Shown here piece after piece: positions 21,158-32,931 of a stretch of DNA of 64,000 nt. A model generated the notes under the pieces. It was given only the letters and a program-made list of their open reading frames with translations. It ran no database searches and was not told the DNA's origin. Every line of letters starts with the position of its first letter. Position 1 is the first letter of the stretch. The stretch is from Sialis fuliginosa (Eukaryota > Arthropoda > Insecta > Megaloptera > Sialidae), in NCBI GenBank assembly GCA_961205875.1, contig OY540817.1, forward strand, positions 4,561,001 through 4,625,000, in the 5' to 3' direction. Position numbers and translations under genes: made by a program.

Positions 21158-22256
21158 AGAAGCTGTTATATACCCGCGACTTCGTCCGCGTGGTAATACA
21201 GATTTCTGTTATGATAGTCGATAAAACAGGTTTTTAGTTTCGCATTTGCACGCAAGATGTCAATACGTCAAAAAAAAACATCTTCCAAGTAAATGCACAG
21301 TGCTTCCTCGTGCTAAATTCACCAAAGGTAGTTAATTATTCAACAATTTAAATAAAAACCGATAGTGTTTATATAAATTGCCTGGAATTGGTTAACTATT
21401 TAATTTTTATATAATTTTACTAAAAAAAATTAGTTCGAAATTTTTCTTAAAACGCACCTGAATATTTTTTCATATATCTTTAATTTTTTGACAATTTCAA
21501 TCTGAATCTAAATTTATGCAAATGTCAAAATGAGATTTAAAACGTCAAAATAACATTTAAAATGCCAAAATGACATTGAATATATCCAAACAAACATCAA
21601 TTTATAAAAACAAAACACGAATTTTTAAAATAAATTGAGATAAATCTTTGTAAGGGAATATTTTACAACAAACGTTGTAGACCCGTATTATAAGAAATTT
21701 AATGCTCTACAAAAAATATTCTATAAAATTTTCACGTAACATGTGTCGTTCTTGAGATATCTTGAAAAAATTAATATTTTGCGGTGCCATCCCTCCCCCT
21801 TATACACGATTTTGAAATGAGACCGTCCTCAAGCCAAATCCAACCATCCGAACAATATCGGTTCAGTGGTTCATGAGTTATGCGTGTGACAAGGATTCAA
21901 GGGACAGACGGATACAAGGACGGACAGACAGACAGACACGGAACGAAAAGTGTTTGTCTTGACATGAAACGGAAAGATCAATTTAAAATTTTGAAATCGG
22001 AGAACATTTTTTTTGTCTTATTATAAAACGGTCACAAAGATTCTCGTATCTTCAATATTGCGAGAAAGCAATATAAACTACAAAAGTACACACCCATTTT
22101 TTTCTAATCAATTTTTCGGGATACAAAGTAGGCTATTCCTCTGGATGCAAGCTATCTCCCTGCTAAATTTCATCAAGATCCGTTCAGCAGTTTAGCCGTA
22201 AAAAGGTAACAGACAGACAGACAAAGACACTTTGACATTTCTAATATTAGTATGGA
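21158..22256 (-). mobile_element. Helitron (minus), interrupted by family B
   Basis: Read on the minus strand, the element begins TCCATACTAATATTAG at 22256, has GACAGACAGACA and GATCTTGATGAAATTTAGCA motifs, and ends in the hairpin CCACGCGGACGAAGTCGCGGG near 21171-21192. The 3' CTAG is degenerate. The middle is replaced by a family-B repeat (21270-22071). The copy at 31302-31566 lacks that insertion and shows the uninterrupted order. Confidence 0.75.
21270..22071 (+). repeat. Family B repeat, copy 2, nested in a Helitron
   Basis: It runs from a poly-A stretch and CATCTTCCAAGTAAATGCAC to GCGAGAAAGCAA, so near full length. It includes a short array of ACGTCAAAATGACATTTAA units (about 21535-21575) and a GACAGACA run. 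Comparison with the Helitron at 31302-31566 places its boundaries within a few bases. Confidence 0.8.
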
Positions 22257-23199
22257 TTATTTTTTTTATTTCTTGAAACTAAGAAATTTCAAGATATCTA
22301 CTTACTACATCTGTTAATAATTATATTACCAGTCTTACCTACATCAAACTAAACAATGTTTCAAACTCAAGTTGAATCGACAATTAGCGAAACTTTGTAA
22401 GTTAACGTCGTCATATAAAACTAGCATTTGCATCTGAAGTAATAGATAATATCTACAATTTCCCAAACTTCAAACATTTGAAATTGTTTCAATAATCATA
22501 AAGCTATCATGTTTTTAAATTAAATTATTCTGTTATTAAGTATTATATAACATATGTGTATGTATTATGGATTTAAAATATGTATGTCATAAAATTATTT
22601 ATTTAATATCAGGGGCGTCCGCAAAAAAAATTCCAAGGAAGGGAAAAGAGCCTGTAGCTAAATAATTCAATCAATAAACTATAAAAAAAAATTTCTCACA
22701 TGTGCACCATTTTCCCCCCTCTATATACACCTAATTTTGGTATATTATTTACAAATCAATACAACCGTAAAGATTAAATCGATTTAAAAAAACTTCTATA
22801 AAGTTATTAAAATATTTTTCAAGGAAAACAAATAAAAAAATAATTAAAACATTTTCCATTCGGCATCTTTCTAACTCAAATATCAAAATTCAAATTAAAT
22901 TTTTCCGGTTGATGAAATTTTTTCACGCGCTAAAGAAAATCAAATATTTTACTTTGATTTTTAACATGCGCTTCACTTATATCTACACCGTGTACTAATA
23001 TTTAATTCAAAATTATTATATTCATAATCTAATTTTTTTAATTCAATCCTTACGTGGATAAATTTAATTTTACATTTTTTTGTTGAAGATTAAACCACCT
23101 GTATTCTAAAAATTACCTATTCTTCTACATACCCTCCCCCTCCCCCCCTTCCCAATATAAGCAATAATACTGACATAGCAATGTTAATAATCAATAAAA
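22257..23199. other. AT-rich stretch, no gene seen
   Basis: It contains a CAGGGGCGTCCGC string at 22610 that resembles a MITE end with no partner, and C-rich tracts near 23136-23150. No coding signal was seen. Confidence 0.35.
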
Positions 23200-24084
23200 T
23201 CTATATATATAAAGCTCAGCGTCTCTCTGTCTGTCTGTCTGTCCGTTTGTGCTCTTATCACTCAAGAACAACTTATCCGATTCACGTGTTTTTTTTTTAA
23301 TTCATAGGTACGTTCTCTGGCCAAGTTATAGGCTATATTTTGTTACGTTAGGTAAACATAACAACTAAGCAGTGACGATAATAGTAAATCAAGTCGGAAA
23401 AAATTTTGCCGTCGGTACGCTATTTTGCAATACACTGCCTAAACCGTTCAATATTGAACAAAATAATGTAGTAAATAATTGTGTAGAATCAAAAAATCTA
23501 CAATAAAGTCAGCGACATCATAAGTCTATCTTTTATATTTAAGCCACAATGACTGATTTTATGTTACAAAGAAAATTTAAAATATTTGTGTTTTGTTTAC
23601 GTGAACTTATGACCTGTAAAACATTAATCCATATCGAAATAAATGATTTCATCATCACAAGTACTTATTGTAGATATAATTTGCCCTTTACAGTATCCAA
23701 TTTGGTCGTATAGTTTAAGAAATATCTTGAAATATACATACGGGAACATATTATTCGCGCGATGAGAACCCGTGTCGCGGCGTGCGGTAAGGCGGGAGCG
23801 TACCGTGTAGTCGCGGGGCAGAGGGAATGATCACAGGCGAGTATTCTTTCAATTGTCAAATGTTTATTTTGTTTTCAATAATTAACTTTTAAATTTAAAT
23901 AGAACAAAAATTATTTTTTACTTTTTGTTCTGATTCGTTTTTGTTACGTAGGTAATTTAAGTGTTTGATTTTTATTACAATAATAACTAATCGTGTTTGT
24001 AGTTAATTCAACTATATATTTTTTGTTAAATCCTAAACAATAATTCCGTAGTCCACGCGAGCGAAGCCGCGCGGGTCCAGCTAG
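23200..24084 (+). mobile_element. Complete non-autonomous Helitron, 885 bp
   Basis: The 5' end TCTATATATATAAAGC follows an A. Next comes a (CTGT)n run at about 23227-23247. The 3' end has a GC-rich hairpin (CCACGCG paired imperfectly with CGCGCGG) and TCCAGCTAG, followed by T. TC start, subterminal hairpin, CTAG end and insertion between A and T are the Helitron criteria. No Rep/helicase frame is present. Confidence 0.88.
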
Positions 24085-24559
24085 TAATGTAATAAAATAA
24101 AAAATATACTATGGGCAATAGGCAATTTGCGGTATACCCATCAATGTGGTTGATTTGATAATTACTATTAATTATTAATTATCGAATTACTAGTGAGGTC
24201 CAAGTGCAGTGGTGCATCTAGGATTATCTATTGGCAGAGTTTTCAAACAAAAATACGCTACTCGGAATTAAACATCAAAAAAATATGTACATATACAAAA
24301 AGAATAAAGAAGGACTAGTAGAAAGAAAATAAGATAAAAGACATAAAAATAAGAAAATGGTAAATTCTTCTTAAATAAATACACGCATTTTCTTTTTTAG
24401 TGTTTCAAGTAAAGTGCTAATGTAACTTACAGGGTGCCTGCAGAAAGGGGTAAATGTGACACTTGTCCTTACCCCTCTGTATTCTTCTCGTTAAAAAAAA
24501 TTCAGTAATTAAATAAAAGTTTTGATTTATAATAATTTAAAGCCGTTTTCTTTTAAGGT
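24085..24559. other. Spacer with isolated MITE end, no gene seen
   Basis: CAGTGGTGCATCTAGG at about 24209 resembles a MITE terminus without a partner. The rest is AT-rich. Confidence 0.3.
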
Positions 24560-24830
24560 GTGCACTAATCACAGGGGTTACTTTAAAAAAAATTTACAAC
24601 CTTATTTTTTTGCTCCATACTTACAATTTTTCCTTTTCAACTGCAATGACCTTTGTTTTTTGCATTACATTTCTTACATTTTTTGTTTTTACAACTGCAA
24701 TGACTTTTTGCTCTACAATTCTTACATTTTTTGCTCTTACAACTGCAATGACCTTTTTCCACACATTTTATTATTTTATTTATTTATTATACATTTTTTC
24801 AATTTTTTGCACTACACAAATTAGATTTTG
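24560..24830. repeat. ~60-bp tandem repeats with ACAACTGCAATGAC
   Basis: At least three imperfect units contain TTTTTTGCTC, a CTTACATTTTTT stretch and AACTGCAATGACCTTT. The block is preceded by CAGGGGTTACTTT and followed by CACTACACAAATTAGATTTT, the same family as 14580-14690 and 56880-57002. The two long frames across it are products of the repeat. Confidence 0.65.
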
Positions 24831-25858
24831 GTTATTGAAAAATAAACAATTATAACATATATTTCAATTGACACATGGGGGTTTCAACTGACGCTTTTTG
24901 GCACAATTTGAAATACTCCCCTTAGCTCTACTATAGATCGATTTCTACATATACTGGTTAATATTTTGAGAAAATTTGAGAAAAATTTTTGATGTAAAAA
25001 CAATTTAAAAAATTACGTTAAAATTTAAGTTTTTAAAAAAAATTTCAAACAAAAGTTATTTCTATTTTTCTGCAAAATACAAATCTGCAAAAAAATAACT
25101 AAGTTTCCATTTAAAAAAAATTTGTTTACCCCAAAATGACAACACCTCCACTCAAGGTCAAAATTATTACCTTCACTAGTTTTACCCCGCCAAATCCTAA
25201 AACTTTTGTACCCAAAATTTTCCGTAAAAAGGTTTAGTTTTTCAGCTATTATGATAAATTAACAACATTATCAATAATGAAGTGAACTTAGGCCACTTTC
25301 AAAATAAACTTTTTAACTTTAAATTAAGTGTGAAAATTAATGTGTTCAAAAAAAATTTTTCCTTTGAATATATTTAACCAAAAATTGTTTTTTATGATAG
25401 ATTAATTCTAATTATACACGTTACTACAGTCAACAACAAAAAAAGTGAAAAATGGACTTAAGCCACTTTCAAATTTGAAATAATTACTAACAATAAGTAA
25501 AATTACAAAATTATCATCGAAAACCAAATAACTGTTTCACATTTGCAGCACCTCTCCCCTACATTGTAAAAAAACATGTGTATGCACTATTAAATAGCAG
25601 GATAGTTAGGTAATATTCGTATTTAGTATAGATATTATCAAAATGTGCGTGTTACCGTTGTTATTCAAATGATTTAAAATTCGATTTTCACTTTGCATAC
25701 GACTACAAAGGAATTATGGTTAGAAAAAATTATATTATTCAAAGATTTAATCTTAACCAACATTTATTTTCAAATTATCATAATTTTTTTCAAATTCTTC
25801 AGACTGTACGTTAAATTTTGTAAAAATATTTAACTTCAGTTCTTATATTTAAAGGATT
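24831..25858. repeat. Decayed repeats, including an arm related to 3288-4138
   Basis: 25010-25255 shares, in order, AAAAGTTATTTC, TTTCCATTTAAAAAAA, CTCAAGGTCAAA-like and AACTTTTGTACC blocks with the right arm of the TA-flanked element at 3288-4138. GACTTAGGCCACTTTC-type motifs near 25285 and 25450 occur twice. No gene was seen. Confidence 0.45.
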
Positions 25859-25995
25859 GGCAAATAAGATAGCGCAGTAACGTCGCCGTGGCACTTTAGC
25901 CTGCGCTGGGTAATGTGCCAGGTTCATTCTTTTACTCGATTTCAATTCTAATCTCAAAGTAGACGCGAGAACGTTACAACGATGTCTTATTTGCC
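25859..25995. mobile_element. Small TIR element, ~137 bp
   Basis: GGCAAATAAGATAGCGCAG at the left and GATGTCTTATTTGCC at the right are inverted repeats. The interior is relatively GC-rich. No target duplication was recognised. Confidence 0.6.
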
Positions 25996-26496
25996 GGAGT
26001 TAGGAGTTTTTTTATGTTTCTTAACTTTTCATTTTACGGTTTTCAAAATTTATGTTCACATAAATAATTGTTTGTTTATTTTCGAAATCGATTTTACTTT
26101 AATTGCAATATTTAAAAATAATGTATTCAATTTTATTTATAAAATAATAAGAATGTAATTTTGGGCCCACTTATTTCTATAAAAAATGAGACAAATTATA
26201 AAGAAGGTACATATATTGGAATTATAAGGAATGTTAAAAAATATATATATATTATTTTATAGTTCTCAAAAAAAAAATTAAATATAACAGAAAAACCATA
26301 AATAGACTTCCGTGGTCTTATTTTTGCAAATAGTAACAATTATTTTTTCTTAGTCATATCTTCTTCCATTAGGTCGCCTACAGAATTTTTTATCACCTTC
26401 TACCAATCGAAAAAAATTATTTAATTTATTTCGCATTTAATATATATTTTTAAAATAAATATCCCCTATTTTTTTATATTGACGCAGAGTTTATAT
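25996..26496. other. AT-rich stretch, no gene seen
   Basis: Only low-complexity A/T runs were seen. Confidence 0.35.
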
Positions 26497-26749
26497 CAGG
26501 GCTTCGAACCGTTATTTTTTTCGTTTCGGTTTTCGTTCCGGTTCGAGCAAAAAAATATATTTCGGTTCGGTTCCGGTTTTCGTTCCGCAAAAAATAACGG
26601 TTTTTTCGGTTCTTCTCCGAGTGATTAATTAAAAAAAAATTATTTGTATTAAAAAAAAATGTTCTACCATAATTTAGAATATTTTATGGTACTTGTATGA
26701 TAAATAACGGTTTTTCCGGTTTTCGGTTCAGTTCCGGTTCGAAGCCCTG
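26497..26749. mobile_element. hAT-type MITE, 253 bp, perfect 8-bp target duplication
   Basis: The ends CAGGGCTTCGAACCG are exact inverted repeats, and GTTTATAT is duplicated on both sides (26489-26496 and 26750-26757). Degenerate CGGTTCGGTT and CCGGTTTTCG motifs are repeated subterminally at both ends. Non-coding. Confidence 0.92.
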
Positions 26750-27060
26750 GTTTATATATACAACATTTAACAAATAAAGCAGAAAAAAGTAAAAAATATT
26801 CCAAGAAGAGATTGATGTACACACAGACAGACAGACAGACAGACACCAATTCCACGAACCTGTAGATCGGCAACCTGAATTATTGGCAAACTAACCTATG
26901 TTAACATCACTATTTCTTTTCCCTCCCGATCATGGTATACAAAAATACACACTGCACTATAACCTAACCTAGAATATTCTAACTACACTACATACAAAAC
27001 AAATAACAAAATCAATGTCAATGTGTCAGAAAATAAAACACAATAATAACAACAAGTGTC
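26750..27060. other. Spacer with a (GACA)n run, no gene seen
   Basis: A short GACAGACA microsatellite is at about 26822-26847. AACCTAACCT occurs near 26961. Confidence 0.35.
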
Positions 27061-27245
27061 TTAGGTAACGTTGCCAGGGAGTATCGCCTGGCGTGATGGT
27101 AGCCGATATACTGAACGCCTGCCGGAGAGATCACGGCGGCTTCCAGTTACCGTGGTAACGGACGTCGGGCGTCCTCGACACCGCGCGACGCCCGCACTAG
27201 TCCAGACGATACCGGCTCTACAGGTTACCTCCTCCGGTATTGGAA
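27061..27245. other. CpG-dense GC-rich island
   Basis: This ~185-bp block is the most GC-rich and CpG-rich segment of the window, abruptly bounded by AT-rich DNA. It has an open frame on each strand, but neither has a recognisable domain. Possible splice signals are present (TCTTAG at its left end, ACAG then GTTACC at its right). It could be the first exon or promoter island of a gene, or the 5' region of a retroelement. Confidence 0.35.
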
Positions 27246-27403
27246 TGATCGTTTACATATATACACTTGTTACACCGAAAAACTTACGACGAAAGGGAGG
27301 TCATCAAAATATACGTTACTATCTTGCATTGTTTCTCTTTTACGTATCAGTTTTATAAAATCTACTGTGTTATTGTGTACTACATTTTCATGTTGATCAT
27401 AAC

Positions 27404-29218
27404 TAGGGTTTGCAATGGATCCCGCACGTTTTGGAGATCTGCGGATCCCGCACTGAAAATGCGGGATCCGCGCGGAATTTTTTGAACATTAAATTTGTAG
27501 GTCGCGTGCGTTTTGAATACTTATAAAGGGTAAATATGGATAAAAAAGGTAACAATTTTGAAAAAAAATTAAGGTTGAGTTGACTGAATATGAAACTAGT
27601 GAAATAAATTATATATCTTGTTCATGATTAGTTAAGTGGTTACTTACCTCCAGAATTAAAAAAAAAAAAACGTTCGAAAAATGTGACTGCACAACCGATT
27701 AAAACATGCCAGGATTCGCGCGACTCAGGCGACGAAAGAAGCTCGAACAGCCCGCAGATTACAAAAAAAAAACATCTGCCAAGTAAATGCACAGTGCTTC
27801 CTCGTGCTAAATTCACTAAAACCGATAGTGTTCAGATAAATTGCCTGGCATTGGTTAACCATTTAATTTTTATACAAATTTTACTAAAAAATCTTAGTTC
27901 GAATTTTTTCTTAAAACGCACCTGAATATTTTTTCATATATTTTTAATTTTTTGACAATTTCAATCTAAATCTAAATTTATGCAAATGTCAAAATGACAT
28001 TTAAAACGTCAAAGTGACATTTAAAACGCCAAAGTGACATTTAAAACGTCAAAATGACACTTAATATATCCAATCAAATATCAATTTAGAAAAACAAAAC
28101 ACGAATTTTTAAAATTAATTTAGATAAATCTTTGTAAGGGAATATTTTACAACAAACGTAGTAGACCCATATTATAGGAAATTTAATTCTCTACAAAAAA
28201 TATTCTATAAAATTTTCTCGTAACATGTGTCGTTCTTGAGATATCTTGAAAAAATAAATATTTTGGGGTGTCACCCCTCCCCCTTACACACGATTTTGAT
28301 GATTTTGAAATGGGACCGTCCTCAAACCAAACCCAACCATCCGACCAAGTTTCAATAATATCGGTTCAGTGGTTCATGAGTTATGCGTGTGACAAGGATT
28401 CAGGGGACAGACGGACGGACGGACGGACGGACGGACGGACGGACGGACGGACGGACGGACGGACACACGGACAGACAGACAGACACGGAACGAAAAGTGT
28501 TTGTCTTGACGTGAAACGGATAAATAAATTAAAAATTTTGAAATTGGAGAACTTTTTTTTTGTCTCAATCTGAAACGATCACATAGCTTCTCGTATCTTC
28601 GATATTGCGAGGAAGCAAAAACATAAAAAATACGAAATACAAAAATTTAGAAGAAGAATGGCAGATTAAATGAAAGTTAACCACAAAAATTTAATACACA
28701 AAATTCGTGTTTTCTCAAAACTAACATATTATTATCTTTTTCTATACGATCTACACAATATTTTTTTAACAGATTGTCCCTAAAATGCAACCGTAAATAA
28801 TGATATTTAGTGGTTTAGTTTTACGTGACATACCGTATATACCGGCGCGGCATAAAAGGCGACCTACGTATAAAACAAGGGCTAATTTATACGCAACGAA
28901 GGACTTTAAAAAATTGAAATGGATAATCGAACAAAAAGACAAAAGTAGTTAGAAGCATCTTATACTTGTACCTAACATATTAGACAATCTCCTATTCACA
29001 GGTGTATTTTATGGATTTTACGTCGGTCTATACGGTACATGTTACGTTTATGTATCATATGTTACCGCTATGAAACTATTTTTCATTAGTTAATTGTCAT
29101 GTTAACTAAATAATAGTAACTTTAAGCATGAATAATAAAAATTTTGGAAAAACTGCGGGATTAGCGGATTTCCCGCAAAATTCCCGCGGGAAAAAAGTCT
29201 GCGGGATTGCAAACTTTA
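27404..29218. mobile_element. hAT-type element with perfect 8-bp duplication, carrying a nested family B
   Basis: The left end TAGGGTTTGCAATGGATCCCGC and the right end GCGGGATTGCAAACTTTA are imperfect inverted repeats. ATCATAAC is duplicated exactly (27396-27403 and 29219-29226). GCGGGAT/ATCCCGC motifs recur subterminally. Family-B copy 3 (27763-28620) and a smaller inverted-repeat piece (28828-29042, ATACCGTATATACCGG ends) lie inside, so the native element was under 1 kb. No transposase was seen. Confidence 0.88.
27763..28620 (+). repeat. Family B repeat, copy 3, with microsatellite expansion
   Basis: This is the fullest copy. It runs from a poly-A stretch and CATCTGCCAAGTAAATGC through a tandem array of ~19-bp ACGTCAAAGTGACATTTAA units (27985-28065) to GCGAGGAAGCAAAA. 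A (GGAC)n tract at about 28409-28466 is much longer than in other copies. Frames of 64-101 codons across the tract are repeat artefacts. Confidence 0.82.
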
Positions 29219-29240
29219 ATCATAACCCATAGATATAGGG

Positions 29241-30600
29241 CAGTCGTCTTTAAACTTTGTTGACCCATGGAATCCTTAGAACTATAAGGTTTTTTCGGTG
29301 AACCCCTTCTTACCCTTAAAAAAATAACATTCAAAGTAAATCAATGTTGGTTATTAGTCCAATCATCAGAAGATGTTTTCAAGAAATTTTATTTTATTTA
29401 AAAATGTTATGTATTTTCTGTTTCTTATTTGTTCAGGTAATACAATATTTCGACCCTTAAAAAGTTTAAGTGGATTTATATTGTTTTTAAGTTTAAAATA
29501 AGGCAAAATTACCGTAGTACCTTAGGAATAATGCCTATACCAAATATTGATGACTGGGCTTTTTATTATTTTTTACAATCTATGATCACATAACACACAG
29601 TTCTAGATTGGTATGTCATTTTTATTTACTAATAGTTCTATAAAAAATCATCTGCAACGAAAAATTACGTGGAATGTCGAGAGTTTAGGAGCTGCTATGA
29701 ATGTGGATAAAAAAATAAATATTAAAATACAATAGGCATGATGCCTAATTTTCAAAAACTATTTTATGATGATCTTACGTTTCTCTTATTTCCAAAAAAA
29801 AATGCTTATTTCTGCAGAAAATAAAGGTTTTTATCACAAAAATTGACTCTTTTAAAACTAATTTTAAATTTGACGTCAAAACGCTCGCAGGTGTCATGGC
29901 GCATTTTTGACGTCACGCCTATGTAAACACTCCTTGTCAACTATAATAAATCCTTGTTCCATCTCTAATATTTTTTGGTTTTACTTTTGGTAACACAAAA
30001 CTGAGCAAATAGATAATTTAAAACCACAAAATAATTTCTAAACAGTGCAGATATTAATGAAACAAAAATGACGTTTACGTAGCCGTGACGTCATCCACTC
30101 TGACTGGTGTTTTATCAAACATGGCGGATTGCTGTATTTTGCGTTTTTATTTTAACAAAAATTATATTAATCTCGCTTATAATATAAAAATAAATACATT
30201 TTTTTGAATCTTTTTAACTTATTTCATTATTTAAAATCATAATTTCAGTGATACTTTGTTACTGGCATCATGCCTCTTATAAATTGTTTATTTATTAGCT
30301 GCAAATATTACGCCAAATGTTGATTAAAACATAGTTCCCATGCAAAATAAAATTATAATTATCTGTTTAATTTAGTTAAGTGGCCTTATTATACCACCAT
30401 AATTTAATACTGCCCAAAGTTACTTTATTTAAAATGTCTTAAAAATGAAAAAATAATTTAATAAATGTTAATTTTCTTTTGATTAATAATAAACCAAAGT
30501 TACCATTAATTAAGGTGGGCCTTATTTGCCTACATGACCTTAGTGTGAGTGCTTTATAATTTTTCTTCGATTTTTTTTAACACAGTTTAAAGACCATCTG
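29241..30600. mobile_element. hAT-like MITE with CAGTCGTCTTTAAACTTT ends
   Basis: The left terminus and the right terminus (CAGTTTAAAGACCATCTG) are inverted repeats. No matching flanking octamer was found, so the superfamily is inferred from the CAG...CTG ends. A related truncated copy lies at about 36936-37070 (shared GGAATCCTTAGAACTATAA). A second element (29734-30275) is nested inside. Confidence 0.6.
29734..30275. mobile_element. Nested element with AGGCATGATGCC ends
   Basis: AGGCATGATGCC at the left and GGCATCATGCCT at the right are perfect 12-bp inverted repeats. The right ~170 bases match 20165-20345 in reverse. It contains two GACGTCA sites, and no gene. Confidence 0.65.
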
Positions 30601-30628
30601 ATGCGAAAATCGAATCTTCACGAAAATA

Positions 30629-31258
30629 AAACGGCCAAGTGCGTGTTGGGCACGCACATGATAAGTTTCCGAGTCATTACGATTTATAAACAAGAGTTAT
30701 TTCAACGGTATTTAAATGCAAATATATCGTGACTGAAGGGTTAAAATCAAAAGATCATTTAACATTTTTTGTTGCATTTTGGGAGACCTATCTAATGACA
30801 TCCCACTCAATGAGTTAAGTGAGAAAAAAAATGTGAGTTTACTTTTCAGTCTATGGGAGGGGAGTCCAAAATAATTTTGACAGTGTTCGTTATAATTTTC
30901 AGTGGAAGTACTAATTAAAAGCTACATTCTTGAATTTTTCCAGATTTTTTAAATTGATAATTTTAAAATTAGGCTGGGGGGACGCTTTTGAAGGGTTAAA
31001 ATCAAAATGTCATATTGCATTTTTTGTTGCATTTTAGGAGACCTATCTAAAGACAATTTTTTTTTTAAATACTTTTCAGTCTATGGAAAAGGGGCCCAAA
31101 AAAAATGTTTTTCAAAAATATTATCATTTCTGTTTTTGGGTTATCAGTCTTCGTCCGTATACCAAATTTCATTTTAATCGGCTTAAAATTTTTGAGGACG
31201 GACGGACGGACATGGCGAAACTATAAGGTTTCCTAGTTTTCTACGGAAACCTAAAAGA
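30629..31258 (+). mobile_element. Family K repeat (CGGCCAAGTGCG...CGGAAACC), copy 2
   Basis: It begins ACGGCCAAGTGCGTGTTGG and ends TTTTCTACGGAAACCTAAAA. These termini match, from memory, a repeat widespread in insects that starts CGGCCAAGTGCGAG and ends ACGGAACCCTAAAA. Inside is an imperfect duplication of a block with GTTGCATTTT and GAGACCTATCTAA (30765-30840 and 31020-31100). Related copies are the split one around 9640-10985 and 38830-39330. Confidence 0.65.
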
Positions 31259-31301
31259 AAAGATAGCGTATTGTGGGTCTATACTTGTCTTTATTTAAAC
31301 A

Positions 31302-31566
31302 CTAGCTGTTACCCACGACTTCGTCAGCGTGGAATACAGGTTAGGTAATACATAATTATGTTATGATAGTCGATAAGACAGTGTTTTAGTTTCGCATTTG
31401 CACGCTAGATGTCACTAAACTAACCTAATCCATCACGCTTACAAAAGTACACACACCCATTTTTTTATCTAATCAATTTTTGGAATGCAAGCTATCTCCC
31501 TGACAAATTTGATAAAAATCGGTTTAACCGTGAAAAAGGTAACAAACAGACAGACACACTTTCGTG
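31302..31566 (-). mobile_element. Helitron (minus), copy without family-B insertion
   Basis: On the plus strand it begins CTAGCTGTTACCC after an A, followed by the hairpin ACGACTTCGTCAGCGTGG. It runs through GTTATGATAGTCGATAA and TTTGCACGC, blocks shared with 21158-22256. The 5' end is truncated just after the GACAGACACACTTTCG motif. Confidence 0.75.
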
Positions 31567-31751
31567 ACAGAATCACATAACGTATTGCCAAGTTAAGAAT
31601 AATAAAAATGACGCTTCTCGAATAAACCAAATTGTCTGTGACAGCTTTTTTATGATTTGTACTTATTTGATTGTAAGTGTTGTTAAAATATCAAAAAATA
31701 CGAAAACAAGAATAAATAAAGGAATTTTTTTGTAATTGATATTCTATTATA

Positions 31752-32931
31752 CAGGGTGAGTCATATCAGGTGAAACAAACTTGAACCGTGGATTGAGAAA
31801 AATATTTTAAGCAAAAAAGTTTATATGAACATGTGTCCGGAAATTCTTCGTGAGGGAGCTACAGACCTTCGAAGATTTAACCCAAAATTAGTTTTTATTT
31901 AATATCTGGAGAACCCATAGTGCTAAAGTTATGAAATTTGATACAGGGTATAGCATTAATAAGTGTTATCGATTTCCAGTATTAAGCAATTATAATTTAG
32001 ATCAGGGCTGTATGAAGCTAGTGGGCCCATCGATTTGTATCTGTAGTATTTTTTTGTTCTTTAATTTTTTCCTGAGTTCGACATTTGAATAAGATTGTAT
32101 AACACAAAATATACAAAAATATACTTTGCTTATTTATCATACAATACACCGTTTACGATAAATATCGATGCAAAAGAAAGCATGCAGAATTTTACTTAAT
32201 ACGGATGCTTCTAATTACAAAAAATAAATTTATTATCTTGTTCTATGATAAAAAATAAGACAAAAAATAATATAAATATACCTCCAAAAATTCATCCTTA
32301 CCAACAAATAGCCATTTTAAGTATCGTTTTTTAGTTTTGTTAGTAAAGTACTTGCAACAGTAATAGAACTGGCTATAGGTCTAAGAGGACACGTATTAGG
32401 TAATATATGTACATGAACTTTTTTCCTTACTTTTAATCAAAAAACAGGAATATAAATGTATTTTGTATAATTTGACGCATCCGTATTAAGTAAAATTTTG
32501 CATGCTTTCTTTTGCATCGATATTACTCGTAAACAGTTTATCCTATGGTAAATGAACAAAGTATATTTTTGTGTATTTTGTGTCATACAGTCTTATTCAA
32601 ATTTTTAACTCAGGAAAAAATTGAAGAACAAAAAAAATACTGAATAAGAATCGACGGGGCTCCTAGGCCCATACAACCCTGGCCAAATTACTATTGTTTG
32701 ATACTGGATATCGATAACACTTATTAATACTATACCCTGTATCAAATTTCATAACTGTATCGCAACGGGTTCTCTAGAAATTAAATAAAAACTAATTTTG
32801 GGTTAAATCTTCGAAGGTCTGTAGCTCCCTCTCGAAGAATTTCCGGACACATGTTCATACAAACTTTTTTGCTTAAAATATTTTTCTCAATCCACGGTTC
32901 AAGTTTGTTCCACCTGATATGACTCACCCTG
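31752..32931. mobile_element. TA-flanked foldback element, 1180 bp
   Basis: The ends CAGGGTGAGTCATATCAGG are inverted, with TA on both sides (31750-31751 and 32932-32933). The arms are complementary almost to the centre, through AAATCTTCGAAGGTCTGTAGC and TATCGATAACACTTATTAATA-like blocks. A shorter relative with ACAGGGTCATATCAGG ends occurs twice (45397-46050 and 52195-52852). The TA duplication suggests a Tc1/mariner-type mobiliser. Confidence 0.85.

Noticed and set aside
24522-24855. Two overlapping frames with repeated YNCND or TTAMTF motifs
   Set aside because: The periodicity is that of the ~60-bp tandem DNA repeat; there is no independent coding evidence.
28268-28573. 101-codon frame and its 64-codon antisense partner
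   Set aside because: Both are produced by the GGAC/GACA microsatellite and flanking family-B repeat; equivalent frames occur in other B copies.
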